Assembly (NCBI RefSeq): GCF_904846065.1
Contig: NZ_CAJGZV010000001.1
Span: 1,736,001-1,800,000 of the forward strand
DNA from: Psychrobacter immobilis
Lineage (GTDB): Bacteria; Pseudomonadota; Gammaproteobacteria; Pseudomonadales; Moraxellaceae
DNA length: 64,000 nt
Reading direction: 5' to 3'
Positions 38,667 through 48,918 of this stretch are shown one piece after another. Each line of letters starts with the position of its first letter. Positions within the stretch are counted from its first letter, which is position 1. The notes under the pieces are model-generated. The model did not search any database, was not told where the DNA came from, and was given only the letters and a program-made list of their open reading frames with translations. Made by a program: the position numbers and the translations under genes.

Positions 38667-41600
38667 GCACAACCCTCCCCTGACGGTTGATTTGGCTCGG
38701 CATAATATGGAAGATACAATCACGAGATTTGGGCTTGCCATCGAGCAAGCTTTTATCAACTCGAATGTAATTAGGGATATAGCGTAGGGTGTCTGCATGC
38801 AAGCCCGGATTGGCGCATATAATAGTGAATCCAGCATTGCTTACCTGTTCAACAATGGTCTTGATATTATCTTTGTCAATGGTGCCCACTTCATCCACAA
38901 TAATAGGCATGCGTAAGCTACTGCCTTTTTGGAAAGCTTCACTAAACAGCAATGTGGCAATTAAGGCGGTAATGGTACTGGTCGTACCGCCTGATTGTGA
39001 CTTTTGTTCGATTTCACCCGTCGCCTGCGTATACTCGTAATCAATACTATCAATCAAATTACGCATTTTTAAACGTTGACTGTTTGAATGGCTAGTCTTT
39101 TCAACATAGTTGATAAGTGATTCATAAAAGCGCTCATCTAAAAGACTAGTTTGATTGGCATTGTGCTTAGCATAGGTACGCTCCAAATTCGCAAAATCAG
39201 GTGCTAAGTTAAGCTTAAGAGAGACTTGATGTAAGTTAGATATCTTATGCTCATTCAATTTTTTATTGAGGGAGCTAATCGTCGTACGTAGTAATCCAGC
39301 CGAATCTGTAATTTCTTTTAATAAGTTATCAATCACACTATTATGGGTTTTTATTTTGTCATGATAATTGCTTTTTTGAAATTCAAGCGTATCAAAGGAG
39401 TTTTTGTATTGCTGAATCACCTCTCCCAGACTATTGATACCTTCAATACGCTGGTGCGGATTAATACCCTCTACCAAAACCACTTCTGTAAAATCTGACA
39501 CTTTGCTGACAAGCCTGTTAATACGCTCACTTAGCCCGCCTATGCTATTGGCGATTGTAGATGCCGCATTTAAATTAATCTCAATATCATTATTTTCTAA
39601 ATATGATGCTATCTCAGGATCGTCTTCCGCTAGATAAGGCAATCCCTGCGATTTTCTCACACCTGCCAGCAGACTTGTAATGCTTTCAGCCTCTTTACCA
39701 AAGCTAATAATGTCATCGAACTGCTCTACGATTTGATTGTACTTACTGTCTGTTGATGCTTTAGATTGCTCGTTAATGGCTAGCAGGTCTTGATCCTCTG
39801 CCAGCGCCTTGTCTTTTTGGCTTATTTGCTGTGTTTTATCCTCTATCTGACTTTTGATCAAGGATAATCCTTCAAGTAGCGTAATATTGGTATCAAGCTC
39901 TACTATCTGCTCCTTAAGGGTTTGTTTTTTCCCCTCAGTAATCTTTTTACCTATGTCTGTATCAAACTGAGACAGTGCGCTGTTTAACTCTCCAATCTCT
40001 TGGCTCAATGTAAACGCTTCTTTCTTATCTTGTGTAATAGTTTTTTCAAACTGGGAGCGCTGTTTATCAGCATCATAAGGGTGATAAAATGTATTAGGTA
40101 AAGTGCACGATAAAAAGGACAAATGATTAGCATCATCAACCGTAAACAGCGCCGTAAAATCACTAATTTGACGTAGAGCTTCCTCCGTCAATGGGCTATT
40201 AGCGGTAATATTTAAAAAATCCTCATTAATACTGCCTAATATATGAGCGCTATGGGAGGGTAACTGATTGGCAAGTAACAAGTCATGATTATCAAGTCCG
40301 TTTTGAGCGGATTTTATTTTTTCCTCTAAGTCCTGTTTCTGCTTATTCTTTTGCTGAATTAAAATAACTGTATTTTCTTTAGCTTGCATGGCTTTAAAAG
40401 TTTCGTCATACCTATGACGTTGGATAGTCATTTCAGCAATAATATCTTGTGGGCTTTTGTGAGAAAATTGACCTAATATTTTCTCAGCTTTGATTTTCTG
40501 TTGCTGCAGCTGTGCTACTTCCTCTTTTAATGCTTTGTGCAGTGTACCCAATCTAGTAATCTCATTTGCAACTTGCTTTACTTCTTCTATGGCATGATTG
40601 CGTTCTCTCTCAATGTCTTCCTTTCTAGCACCAATAGCGATTTTATCTTGAGCATACTGCTGCTGCTTTAATTTAAATTCTCGTAAAAATGCCGTGTACT
40701 CTAAGACCGCATGTTTTGCATCCAGATGTAGAGCATCAAACTGCTTTTGAATAAATTCATAGTCGTCTTTATTCTCCGTTAAGCTTTTAATCTTTAAACT
40801 TTCTTCAAATAGCTGCGCGCGCTCTATCTTAAGGTCATGTACATTTTCGTTCAGCTTCTCTTTGTCTCGTCCCCGCTGCATCTCGATAATAGTCGCAATA
40901 GCATTGGGCAATTTCTTTTTCTCATCCTTACCAGCATCAAACGCTAATTCATAAACTTTGACAAAAGAGCGAATAGACGCCTCTTTTTGGTCTTTAATCG
41001 GCACCACACAAAAATGGCTGGTCTTAGATCCTCTATTACCATACATCACATTTTGTAATTCTTGCTTGGTGGTGAGGTGTAATCCACCCAGTTTTTTCTG
41101 TATCTCTATCAGGCTTTTAATACCTAACTCATCAGCAAAGTAATTGGTCTGCTCATTCCATATGAACGGCTTTATCTCTTCATAAGGCACAGGGAAGAAC
41201 AAACGATGGTATTTATAATCTCCAACACGGTATAGCAGCATCGTAAATAAACCAGCGTGGTTCTTTACTTCTACGGCGATAAAAGATTCACTGATTGGAA
41301 AATAATGTTTGTAAGACTCTTCCTTGCTGTAGGAATCATTTGCTTTGTTCGTAAAGTTAAATTTGCTTTGTTCGTAAAGTTAAATTTGCTTTCACAGTTA
41401 TTAAAATTGACCTCAGGGTATAAAATAAGCTTAGTCGCGGCGAGACTAGAGGTTTTGCCGCGGTTATTTTTACCAAGTAGTACTAAAGGCTCGTCGATGG
41501 GTATCTCTGAGTAAGCATGACTTGCGGAGTTAACTAAAACAATCTTATTAAGAGAATAGTTGAGTCTAAAGTCATCATTCAAATAGTCATCAATACCCTG

Positions 41601-41714
41601 TTCTAAGTCATTGTCGATCAATGGACTATCTTTATGATCCATAGTAGGGGCATTTATATTGTGAGCCGTAAGCTCATTAAAAGACAGGTGATGAGTATTA
41701 AAATCAGTAGCCAT
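38656..41714 (-). pseudogene. SMC ATPase (MukB/MksB/JetC-like), split by a frameshifting 23-bp tandem duplication
   Basis: SMC-type motor of the system. The first frame (ATG 41714, AGAGG upstream, overlapping jetD by 11 bases) gives 147 residues with Walker A GKNNRGKTS at 81-89, then runs out of frame after NKAN. The second frame (38656 to about 41340; first ATG 41241) encodes the rest: long heptad-rich coiled coils, the signature-like SQSGGTTS and Walker B MPIIVDEVGTID near the C-terminus. A perfect 23-bp duplication at 41339-41384 shifts the frame; deleting one copy joins the two frames exactly and reads KANDSYSKEESYKHYF across the junction, giving about 1011 residues. As sequenced, no product holds both Walker motifs, so the ATPase should be inactive unless slippage restores it. 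Confidence 0.88.
41339..41384. repeat. Perfect 23-bp tandem duplication inside the SMC gene
   Basis: Two identical 23-base copies (41339-41361 and 41362-41384) begin TTTGCTTTGTTC and are followed by a third partial match, TTTGCTTT. The ancestral single copy would have been bounded by the 8-bp direct repeat TTTGCTTT, a natural substrate for replication slippage. Because 23 is not a multiple of three, the duplication breaks the reading frame. Confidence 0.95.
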
Positions 41715-42516
41715 ACAAATATGCCTCTTGTTCTAAGATAGTATTATGTTTTTTAATAATGCGTATGCAGGGGAGCAGTGCTTGAGGCATATTCTCATCA
41801 AGGTTGTATACCTTTTGCATATATTCGGGCGAACATTTATCAATAACTTGCTTAAGGCGAGACTCGACATCATTTGGAATGACAAAGTGAATCTCCATGC
41901 TTGATGGCAAGTTATTAATCAGTGAGGTTGCCGTTTTAATGCCGCCCAAGTCAAGATCTAGACATAAATACAAGGTGTTATAAAGACTTAAAAATGGAAG
42001 GTGTAAGCTATTAGTAATCTCTGTCCCTGCACCAAAGATGACGTCAATGTCTTTACGCATATCCTCAGTAATTTGGTAGTGTTCGCTCAAAAACTTAAAT
42101 GTTTTATCGCTATGAATAAACAGCTCTCTGTTTTCTAATATTAACGCAGACTTATTGGTTTGATATTTAGGAATCCTACCGTCGTCTTTGAATATCAGAA
42201 CGTCAGGATGGTTTTGGTATTTTTGGATAAGGAGTAGTGAGCCATTTACTTTAAATGCATGGCTATTATTTTGCATTGCTCCTGAGACTCTATCTTCGCC
42301 TTGACTCTCAGCATAATGGTGTAAAAAAGCCAACTTTTCAGGGTTGATATAACTTAGGATGTAAGTATGTGCACCCTTTTTAACCGATTGTAGGTCAGAC
42401 TCGGCAAATCCATCAAAGGATGAAATAGACGCTATTAATTTCTGAAAAGCTCTAAGATTAATAGCTTCACCAGCGTCTATTTTTTCCAAATAGTTTTTTA
42501 AGGTTTTCGCAGCCAT
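41704..42516 (-). CDS. JetD/MksG-like Toprim protein (putative DNA nuclease subunit), short form
   Basis: Protein of 270 residues, first gene of the SMC group. The C-terminal half has the Toprim-like pattern of JetD/MksG: conserved Glu128 in LILENRELF, the glycine-containing FGAGTEITN at 161-169 and the acidic pair D187/D189 in LCLDLDLGG followed by a Rossmann-like IHFVIPND. In Wadjet systems JetD is the topoisomerase VI-like subunit that cuts circular DNA. At 270 residues it is clearly shorter than typical JetD (near 400), and the N-terminal DNA-binding arm seems reduced. It overlaps the SMC start by 11 bases. Confidence 0.72.
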   Translation of the reverse strand: MAAKTLKNYLEKIDAGEAINLRAFQKLIASISSFDGFAESDLQSVKKGAHTYILSYINPEKLAFLHHYAESQGEDRVSGAMQNNSHAFKVNGSLLLIQKYQNHPDVLIFKDDGRIPKYQTNKSALILENRELFIHSDKTFKFLSEHYQITEDMRKDIDVIFGAGTEITNSLHLPFLSLYNTLYLCLDLDLGGIKTATSLINNLPSSMEIHFVIPNDVESRLKQVIDKCSPEYMQKVYNLDENMPQALLPCIRIIKKHNTILEQEAYLYGY

Positions 42517-43014
42517 ATATTAAATCTTTTTTAATAGTCATATTAAAAACCGGCAACCGCAGATCATGCAAGTAGTACAACGAAGGGAGCATCATATCTA
42601 ACAGTTTAGTATTTCGCTGACTATATCATATCAGCACAGTCTCAGACATTAATAGAATAAAAGCGAGAAATACAATGACTTCACGAAGTAAATAAAAAGT
42701 TTATGAAGAATCAAGACAGACTAAACAAGGAGTTAAAAAGTGAAGCAGTATTTTGCTACACCCTTACTCATAGACAGTGTACTAACTGAAAGGTCTTTTA
42801 AAGACTTAAAGACAAAGTTGAGACCGAATAACGGCTAGGAGAATGTTGATTAACATAAATGATAGTTATTATGAATCAGGATATAGATAAATTAGATTTT
42901 TAATCATATTCGAAGTTCATGAACTTAGTCACTGAATGCCTGTTTAAATACAGTCTATATGATAATGCTATAGGCTTACTATTATAAGAAATGGCATTGA
43001 TTTTGAAAAATGTA
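42517..43014. other. Intergenic region upstream of the SMC system
   Basis: AT-rich stretch of about 500 bases with no supported gene. It should include the promoter of the jetD-led operon. Confidence 0.4.
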
Positions 43015-43055
43015 AAAACCTTTTACGCTATCCAATAATTAGCGTAAAAGGTTTT
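43015..43055. terminator. Terminator after the first TonB receptor gene
   Basis: AAAACCTTTTACGCTA / TAGCGTAAAAGGTTTT stem with a short loop, just beyond the minus-strand stop at 43068. Confidence 0.85.
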
Positions 43056-43067
43056 CTGATATTATTT

Positions 43068-45458
43068 TTAGTAATCCACAGTGTAGCTCAATCCGTAAGT
43101 TGTTCCCGAGGCAGGTAGACGATTCAAGTCACCATAGGTTGTTTGATGATAGACCGTTAGATAATCCTTATTGAGTAAGTTGTAAACCCCATAGTTTACT
43201 CGACCTACCGGCATTTTGACTTGTCCTAATACATCAAGTGTCATATAACCTGTGACTGGTAATGCTCTAGAATCAGGATCTTTTTGTTGATCCTTAAAGG
43301 CTTTATCATCACCGCCAATTGCTAATGCTTGTAGACGTACATTGCTGCCTTCATCAAAGTTGTATTGTGCAAATGCAGTGCCTTTAAGGGGTGTCAAGCG
43401 TACGGCATCAAGCTCCAACCAATCACCATCTTTATCATACTGACCACGAGTATAGGCGACACTGCCACCCAATTGCCATTGATCATCAATATCATGGCTG
43501 AGCGAACCTTCTATTCCGTAGACGCGCTCATCAGTATCGACGACTTCTACCGTATAGTCATTGGTAAAGCGCACGGTTTTATCTGATTTATTATAAAAAC
43601 CGCTCAATCGTGCTGCTGTATCGCCATGCTTGCCCTGCCAGCCCAACTCGTAATTGTCGATTGCGATAGGTTGTACATTGTCTGAGTTGACGACAAAGCC
43701 TGCCCGTACATCACGTAGCGCACGCTGAATGTCAGCAGTCGTAAAGCCTTGTGAAAAATTGGCAAATACTTGGTCATTTGGGGTTAATTGATAGCTGGTA
43801 CCGATATTAAATAGGGTTTTATCGTGGTCTGTATTGCCCTTTTCCACTTGACCAGCCTGATAGTCAATGCCGTAAGCATTACTGACACCGTTGATGAGAG
43901 GATCATTAAAATACTCTTCGAGCAATTGCTCATAAATGGGCGTGAAAGTAGCCGTTTCTGCTTTCAATTTTTGATAGCGCACGCCTGCACTGGTATGCCA
44001 CTTATCCGTCAAGTCTATATCGGCATTGACAAAAGCGCCCCATTTATCAATGGTGGTATCTGGTCCACCATTATAGCTAAGACCACTTGGCTGAGCACTT
44101 AGACCGTTACTGGCCTTAAATTTATCTAAGTCTTGACCTTCATAAGTTTGCTCGCTTTTTTCGCGCTCAACATCCATACCATAGCTAAACAGCGTCTTTT
44201 TACCCGCAATTTTACTATCCGTTTGCATGGCGGCGCGTAGACCCATCACCTCAATGTTAGCTTCTGATTGAGTGACGACGACTGCCCCGCCCAGTAATTC
44301 TTTTAGCGTACTCTCATCGGTAAGGCCATTAGCCACCCAGACTTCGCCCGCTTGTGCAGGGAAAACTTTACCAGAAGGATAAAAACGGCCTTTTTCGTCT
44401 CGATAGTACCCAGTCACGCTCAGATTTGAGCCTGCAATATCATCATTATTATAGTTAAGGTTGACTGATGTCTTAGTCGTATAAGGCTCGTTTTCTACGT
44501 CAGCACCGTCAATCGCTTTTAAAGATGGTGGTAGTTTTTTCGGTTTTAATAATACTTGTAGATTTTTACCATAATCTGGACCATAGTCAGTATCCTGCTC
44601 ATCATTATAGTAAGTCACTGCCAAATCAAGACGTTGGCTGTCAGTGAGCTCTATACCCAAGCTACCATTAATACTTAGCGACTCGGTATCTTGTTGGTCA
44701 GTTTGATTGACGTCTGGGCTGATGCGATTATCATGACTATCGAACTTGCCGCCTTTCGTTTCATAATCCACATCTAGGCGACCATAAACTCGCTCACCGC
44801 CATAGCCTAATGTCTGCCCCACATGATAGCCCAATGAATCTGAGTCAAAATTACGGCTGCTACTGACGCCGATTCTGGTTTGTCTAATAGGACCATAACC
44901 CACCATAGATTTTGTGACGAGGTTAATCAGACCACCAGCCGCGCCAGCCCCATAAATACTGGTCGCACCAGACAGCACCTCTACCCGCTCAAGCTGCGCA
45001 GGATCGATACTGTTTAGCTCGCGTGAAAGGCTGCGTGAGCCACTCAATGGCACACCATTCAGCAAAAACTGCACGGGACGGCCATGCATGGTCGTGCCAT
45101 AGTTACTGGTTGAGCCACTACTTGCCCCCAAACTTGGAATCAGCTGAGCCAATATATCTCCAGTAGTACGATTACCTGTCGCCTGCATTTGTAGCTCATT
45201 TTCGGTAATTACCTGTGTGACGGCGGGCATCTCACTAATTTTTTGTGCCAAAGCCGTTCCTGTCCTTGCTGTAGCAGTGACCGTAATGGTATCTAAAGTC
45301 GCGTTTGGTAACTCACTTGAGGCGGCGTTGACAGCTAAGTCTTCTGAAAGCATCGTATTTGAAGCGATGTCCATAGCACTGACATTGTTTTGTGCATATA
45401 GTTGCTGGCTGATACAAAAGGTAAGAAAGGATAGAGCAACTTGATGGTGGCGTTTCAT
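43068..45458 (-). CDS. TonB-dependent siderophore receptor 1
   Basis: Outer-membrane receptor of 796 residues from ATG 45458 (MKRHHQVALSFLTF, signal peptide cleaved near LYA|QNN); a longer in-frame start would precede the signal with 28 unlikely residues. The plug domain is seen in TARTGTALAQKISEMPAVTQVIT, GRPVQFLLNGVPLSGSRSLSREL and IDPAQLERVEVLSGATSIYGAGAAGGLINLVTK. The barrel ends in ASGTTYGLSYTVDY with the usual terminal aromatic residue. The plug motif resembles hydroxamate/carboxylate receptors of the RhtA/IutA kind, but the ligand is not certain. A Fur-like box lies upstream. Confidence 0.92.
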   Translation of the reverse strand: MKRHHQVALSFLTFCISQQLYAQNNVSAMDIASNTMLSEDLAVNAASSELPNATLDTITVTATARTGTALAQKISEMPAVTQVITENELQMQATGNRTTGDILAQLIPSLGASSGSTSNYGTTMHGRPVQFLLNGVPLSGSRSLSRELNSIDPAQLERVEVLSGATSIYGAGAAGGLINLVTKSMVGYGPIRQTRIGVSSSRNFDSDSLGYHVGQTLGYGGERVYGRLDVDYETKGGKFDSHDNRISPDVNQTDQQDTESLSINGSLGIELTDSQRLDLAVTYYNDEQDTDYGPDYGKNLQVLLKPKKLPPSLKAIDGADVENEPYTTKTSVNLNYNNDDIAGSNLSVTGYYRDEKGRFYPSGKVFPAQAGEVWVANGLTDESTLKELLGGAVVVTQSEANIEVMGLRAAMQTDSKIAGKKTLFSYGMDVEREKSEQTYEGQDLDKFKASNGLSAQPSGLSYNGGPDTTIDKWGAFVNADIDLTDKWHTSAGVRYQKLKAETATFTPIYEQLLEEYFNDPLINGVSNAYGIDYQAGQVEKGNTDHDKTLFNIGTSYQLTPNDQVFANFSQGFTTADIQRALRDVRAGFVVNSDNVQPIAIDNYELGWQGKHGDTAARLSGFYNKSDKTVRFTNDYTVEVVDTDERVYGIEGSLSHDIDDQWQLGGSVAYTRGQYDKDGDWLELDAVRLTPLKGTAFAQYNFDEGSNVRLQALAIGGDDKAFKDQQKDPDSRALPVTGYMTLDVLGQVKMPVGRVNYGVYNLLNKDYLTVYHQTTYGDLNRLPASGTTYGLSYTVDY

Positions 45459-45540
45459 ATTCACTTCACTTAATTGGAGGATCAAAGAGTGGTAAAAGTT
45501 ATATTTAGCTAATAATGCTGTGTGTACTAACTTTGTGAAC

Positions 45541-45589
45541 AATATTGTAAATGATAATTATTTTTGTTTCTATAATTATTTACAATATT
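45541..45589. repeat. 12-bp perfect inverted repeat around a Fur-like box
   Basis: AATATTGTAAAT / ATTTACAATATT arms enclose the Fur-like box upstream of receptor 1, giving a palindromic operator-like site. Confidence 0.7.
45547..45565 (-). promoter_or_regulatory. Fur-like box upstream of TonB receptor 1
   Basis: GTAAATGATAATTATTTTT (plus-strand reading) matches 14 of 19 Fur consensus positions and lies about 90 bases before the receptor start. Confidence 0.7.
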
Positions 45590-46446
45590 AAAAACCCTAT
45601 TGCTTCCGAAAAAATACTACTCCAGCGTCACTCAAGATTTGATATCTAAGCGGTATCCATAATTCAATTAATAGCTTTCTATATGGCTCAACACTGATAT
45701 ATTATTCATATCACCCAAGCGCCTGAACAAGGCTTCTTAGAGCATATGATGGCCTTGGTACGATAGAAGATGCCAAACGTACCAGAACGCCAAATGAGAT
45801 TGAACTGACTATATTGCCGTCCTCTCAAAAGGCAAACTCATTGCTATTTTTATTTCAGTGGCTTTGTTAGTTTGCTTAATTTCGACAACGATTAGCGTAG
45901 TAGTCATGAGCTGGATGCTCAAGCTAAGGTGATTGTGATCTTGGGACGAGCGGTGGAAGCTGCTGGCGACGTCGATGTACTATGGATTTAGAACAACAAT
46001 TACCAGAAGTGGCTCGCCGTGGTAGTATGCTACTGCTCATTTCATTAATATTAGTCCAATACGGTCTTATGAATTTGCCGGCAAGAGAGATAAATACTGG
46101 GCGTACAGTAGGTGTCACTTTCGTTCTGCTAAGCATGATTATGGAGCTGTGGCTCACTCCTTCATTTACCAACACAAGCAATGCTAAGGTTAACGTGGCT
46201 AGCAATTTAAGTGCCATAAAAAGCACTCCAATAGGCACCATTCTATTTATGCTTTAGGTAACAACTTGCCAGTAGAATAACGAGTAATTATTGATATCGC
46301 TAAGTCTACGTCTCATCTACTTTTTGAGCCTTGAACTCACAGAAGAGTGAATTATATGCTAATAAATTTCCTATTTGGGTGCGGCAAATCTTTAGCACTA
46401 TAATTCACTAATCTATAATGATATTACAAACACGCCTTAACTCAAA
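45590..46446. other. Region between the two receptor genes with a possible gene remnant
   Basis: No intact gene is supported. Between about 45730 and 46257 the plus strand encodes protein-like fragments in different frames, including a 42-codon piece with GLGTIEDAKRTRTPNE and a 91-codon frame (45982-46257) predicting two membrane helices (MLLLISLILVQYGL and VGVTFVLLSMIMEL). No good ribosome-binding site precedes the latter. This may be a decayed small membrane-protein gene. Confidence 0.35.
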
Positions 46447-48744
46447 TCAAAAATCCATTGTGGCTGACAGCATAAATGTACGCGGCTCACCCAAGCCAAG
46501 ACTGGTATAATGCGGCTTTGCCCAATAAGCTTTATTAGTTACGTTAGCAACACTCGTTCTTAATGTCAGCGGCTTTTTATCAATAGAGGTGGCATAACGT
46601 GCACCTAAATCATATACAGTGCGACCTGGTAATGACAGTGAGTTGCCTGCGTCAAGATATTGCTTAGATATCGAGTTTGCATTAGCTGTCAATGTCAAGT
46701 CTTGAATAAAAGGTAGATCCCATTCAACACCAAGCTTAGACTGCCATTGTGGGACACCTGTAGCTCTATTACCCTCATTAACGCCACCAAGCGTCTTGGT
46801 TAGCTTCGCATCAATATATGAAACCCCACCCATTAGGCGTATATCTTCAATGGGTGAGCCAAAAAACCCCCATTCAACACCTCGGTTACGCTGTTCGCCA
46901 GCATAAGAAAAGATATTACTAACAGGGTCTAAATAGCTATTAGGTTTCTCTATTTCATAAACACTTAGGGTATGTGAGAACTCACCAAGATCAAGCTTTA
47001 CGCCAACTTCTTTTTGTTGCGTCTTATAAGGGGCAAACATTTCACCAGCATTTTCTGCATCTATCGGTGCAGTAGAACCTTGGCTCAAACCTTCTATATA
47101 GTTAGCATACAAAGAAACTTGATCGTTTACTTTACTTAGTAGCGCTATTGATGGCGTAGTCGCACTTTCGTTGTAATCCTTTGCTGATGCCAGCATACCT
47201 GCTTGTTTACTTTCTACCTGTTGATGTCGCAGTCCTAAAGTCAGCTGATATTTATCCTCAGCAAAAGACAGTGTGTCTGCAAGACCATAGCTGGTCAAAT
47301 TCGTTTTTGTGTTCAGTAGCGCAGGAGAATTGAAGGGAATATTACGCGACTCCCATACTGGTTTATATATGTTCGTGACCCAGTCTTCAGCTAATAAACC
47401 CCTTCTAGCACTTAAATCATAATCTTCCTGATAGTCAACGATGTTAAATGCCAATTGATGATTAACTCGTCCTGTTTGGAATTTACTTTTTAACCCTATC
47501 TCAGCAGACTGTCTTTCGACTTCATCATCAACTTCTCCAAGGTTAGTCCGATAATCTCCTGCGGCATTGATAATCTGCGCGACAGAGGCACTCTGCGACT
47601 TAAATTTTGTTTTACTATTTCCGCCCGCACCATAAATCATTAAATCGTCAGTCACATCATATTCACCACGTATCATTAGCCCCTTATCTTCACTATCATT
47701 AAATGCCCAGCTTGGGTTCAGTAGCGTCTCTGGTTTGGGCGGCTTAGGAATCGACAATCCTGGTGCTAGGGTGAGACCGCGAGTCGGTCCATCGACACGA
47801 TCTTTACTATGATAAAGATCTGTCGATAATCGAGCACGCTCTCCTTTCCAGTCCAGTGCAACAGAAGCCAGTTGCGCTTGTTTTTTTTGATCATTTACTG
47901 CACTATCACCCTCTCTATAAGCACCATTAATCCGAACACCAAACTGCTTGTCTTCACCAAAACGACGTCCTACATCCACATGCCCACCAAGTTGTGAGTC
48001 TGATAAATATCTTGCCGTCACTCGCGTCAACGGCTCATCGCCTGCTCGTTTAGGCACTAGGTTGACTGCACCGCCTACTGAGCCTTTGGGCGGCATACCA
48101 TTCAATAAAGCTGAGGGCCCTTTGAGTACTTCGATACGCTCAAACATCTCAGGTGAGCTACGATAATAAGGTGCCATACCGAATAGCCCGTCTACCGTAA
48201 CATCACCAACGTCTGAAGAGAATCCACGGATAGAATAACTTTCAAGATTCTGGCCACCAACCCCACTGCTAAAGACGGCAGGATCAGTAGCAGCGATGAC
48301 AGCCGTAATATCGGTGGCTTGCTGATCTTCAATAAATTTATCGGTATAGCTGATGGCACTAAACGGCGTCTCTAAAAAATCCTTATTTCCCAAGAATCCA
48401 GCGTGATTGGTATAGGTCACCTGCCCACCTGAGTAGATAGGATTGTCGTTGCGTTCTGCCACTACTGTTATCGCAGGCAAGGTCACTGTAGGAACGTTGT
48501 TATCCTCCTCTAACGGTGGGTTTTGCGCTCCATTGCCAGACTCAGTGGTTTGCTCACTATGTGTCACATTACTATTTGTCTGTGCATACGCTGATGGCAT
48601 ACAGATGAATACCGTCCCAGCGACTAGGCTCAAAGACATGGCAAGTCTTGCTGATACGATATAATTGAGCGCGAAAGAAGGTTTGGTCAGTGTCGCCCGC
48701 TGTTTGACCCTATTTTTATGATCTAAGTGTTGAAGTTGGTGCAT
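46447..48744 (-). CDS. TonB-dependent siderophore receptor 2
   Basis: Outer-membrane ferri-siderophore receptor of 765 residues from ATG 48744, with AGAGGA upstream; a signal peptide with a longish polar start ends near AYA|QTN. The plug contains VTLPAITVVAER, YSIRGFSSDVGDVTVDGLFGMAP, MFERIEVLKGPSALLNGMPPKGSVGGAVNLVPKRA, as in the FhuE/FpvA/FhuA-type siderophore receptors. The C-terminus LGLGEPRTFMLSATMDF ends in Phe as expected for barrel assembly. A strong Fur-like box lies just upstream. The hydroxamate preference suggested by the family is inference. Confidence 0.94.
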   Translation of the reverse strand: MHQLQHLDHKNRVKQRATLTKPSFALNYIVSARLAMSLSLVAGTVFICMPSAYAQTNSNVTHSEQTTESGNGAQNPPLEEDNNVPTVTLPAITVVAERNDNPIYSGGQVTYTNHAGFLGNKDFLETPFSAISYTDKFIEDQQATDITAVIAATDPAVFSSGVGGQNLESYSIRGFSSDVGDVTVDGLFGMAPYYRSSPEMFERIEVLKGPSALLNGMPPKGSVGGAVNLVPKRAGDEPLTRVTARYLSDSQLGGHVDVGRRFGEDKQFGVRINGAYREGDSAVNDQKKQAQLASVALDWKGERARLSTDLYHSKDRVDGPTRGLTLAPGLSIPKPPKPETLLNPSWAFNDSEDKGLMIRGEYDVTDDLMIYGAGGNSKTKFKSQSASVAQIINAAGDYRTNLGEVDDEVERQSAEIGLKSKFQTGRVNHQLAFNIVDYQEDYDLSARRGLLAEDWVTNIYKPVWESRNIPFNSPALLNTKTNLTSYGLADTLSFAEDKYQLTLGLRHQQVESKQAGMLASAKDYNESATTPSIALLSKVNDQVSLYANYIEGLSQGSTAPIDAENAGEMFAPYKTQQKEVGVKLDLGEFSHTLSVYEIEKPNSYLDPVSNIFSYAGEQRNRGVEWGFFGSPIEDIRLMGGVSYIDAKLTKTLGGVNEGNRATGVPQWQSKLGVEWDLPFIQDLTLTANANSISKQYLDAGNSLSLPGRTVYDLGARYATSIDKKPLTLRTSVANVTNKAYWAKPHYTSLGLGEPRTFMLSATMDF

Positions 48745-48791
48745 GGAAACGTCCTCTTGTTTTGATGGAAAATAATAATGCGAATAAAAAC

Positions 48792-48810
48792 ACAAATGAT
48801 AATCATTAAC
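48792..48810 (-). promoter_or_regulatory. Fur-like box upstream of TonB receptor 2
   Basis: ACAAATGATAATCATTAAC matches 15 of 19 Fur consensus positions, centred about 55 bases before the start codon. Confidence 0.8.
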
Positions 48811-48918
48811 AATTTAGGATAAAAAGAGCCCTCTCTTTCTCACTTAATTATTCACTAGAGCGTGTCCTAGTCCTACGTTAAAAAACATCGTTCGTCTTAG
48901 AAGGTTCCTAGAGTGTCT

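Noticed and set aside
38666..38837. Longer start of the kleisin gene at 38837
   Set aside because: The extra 57 residues come from the wrong frame of the SMC gene end; ATG 38666 has a GAGGG site and fits the overlap pattern.
38656..41241. 861-codon frame as a separate complete ATPase gene
   Set aside because: It lacks Walker A, and removing one 23-bp copy joins it in phase with the 147-codon frame that has it; it is one broken gene.
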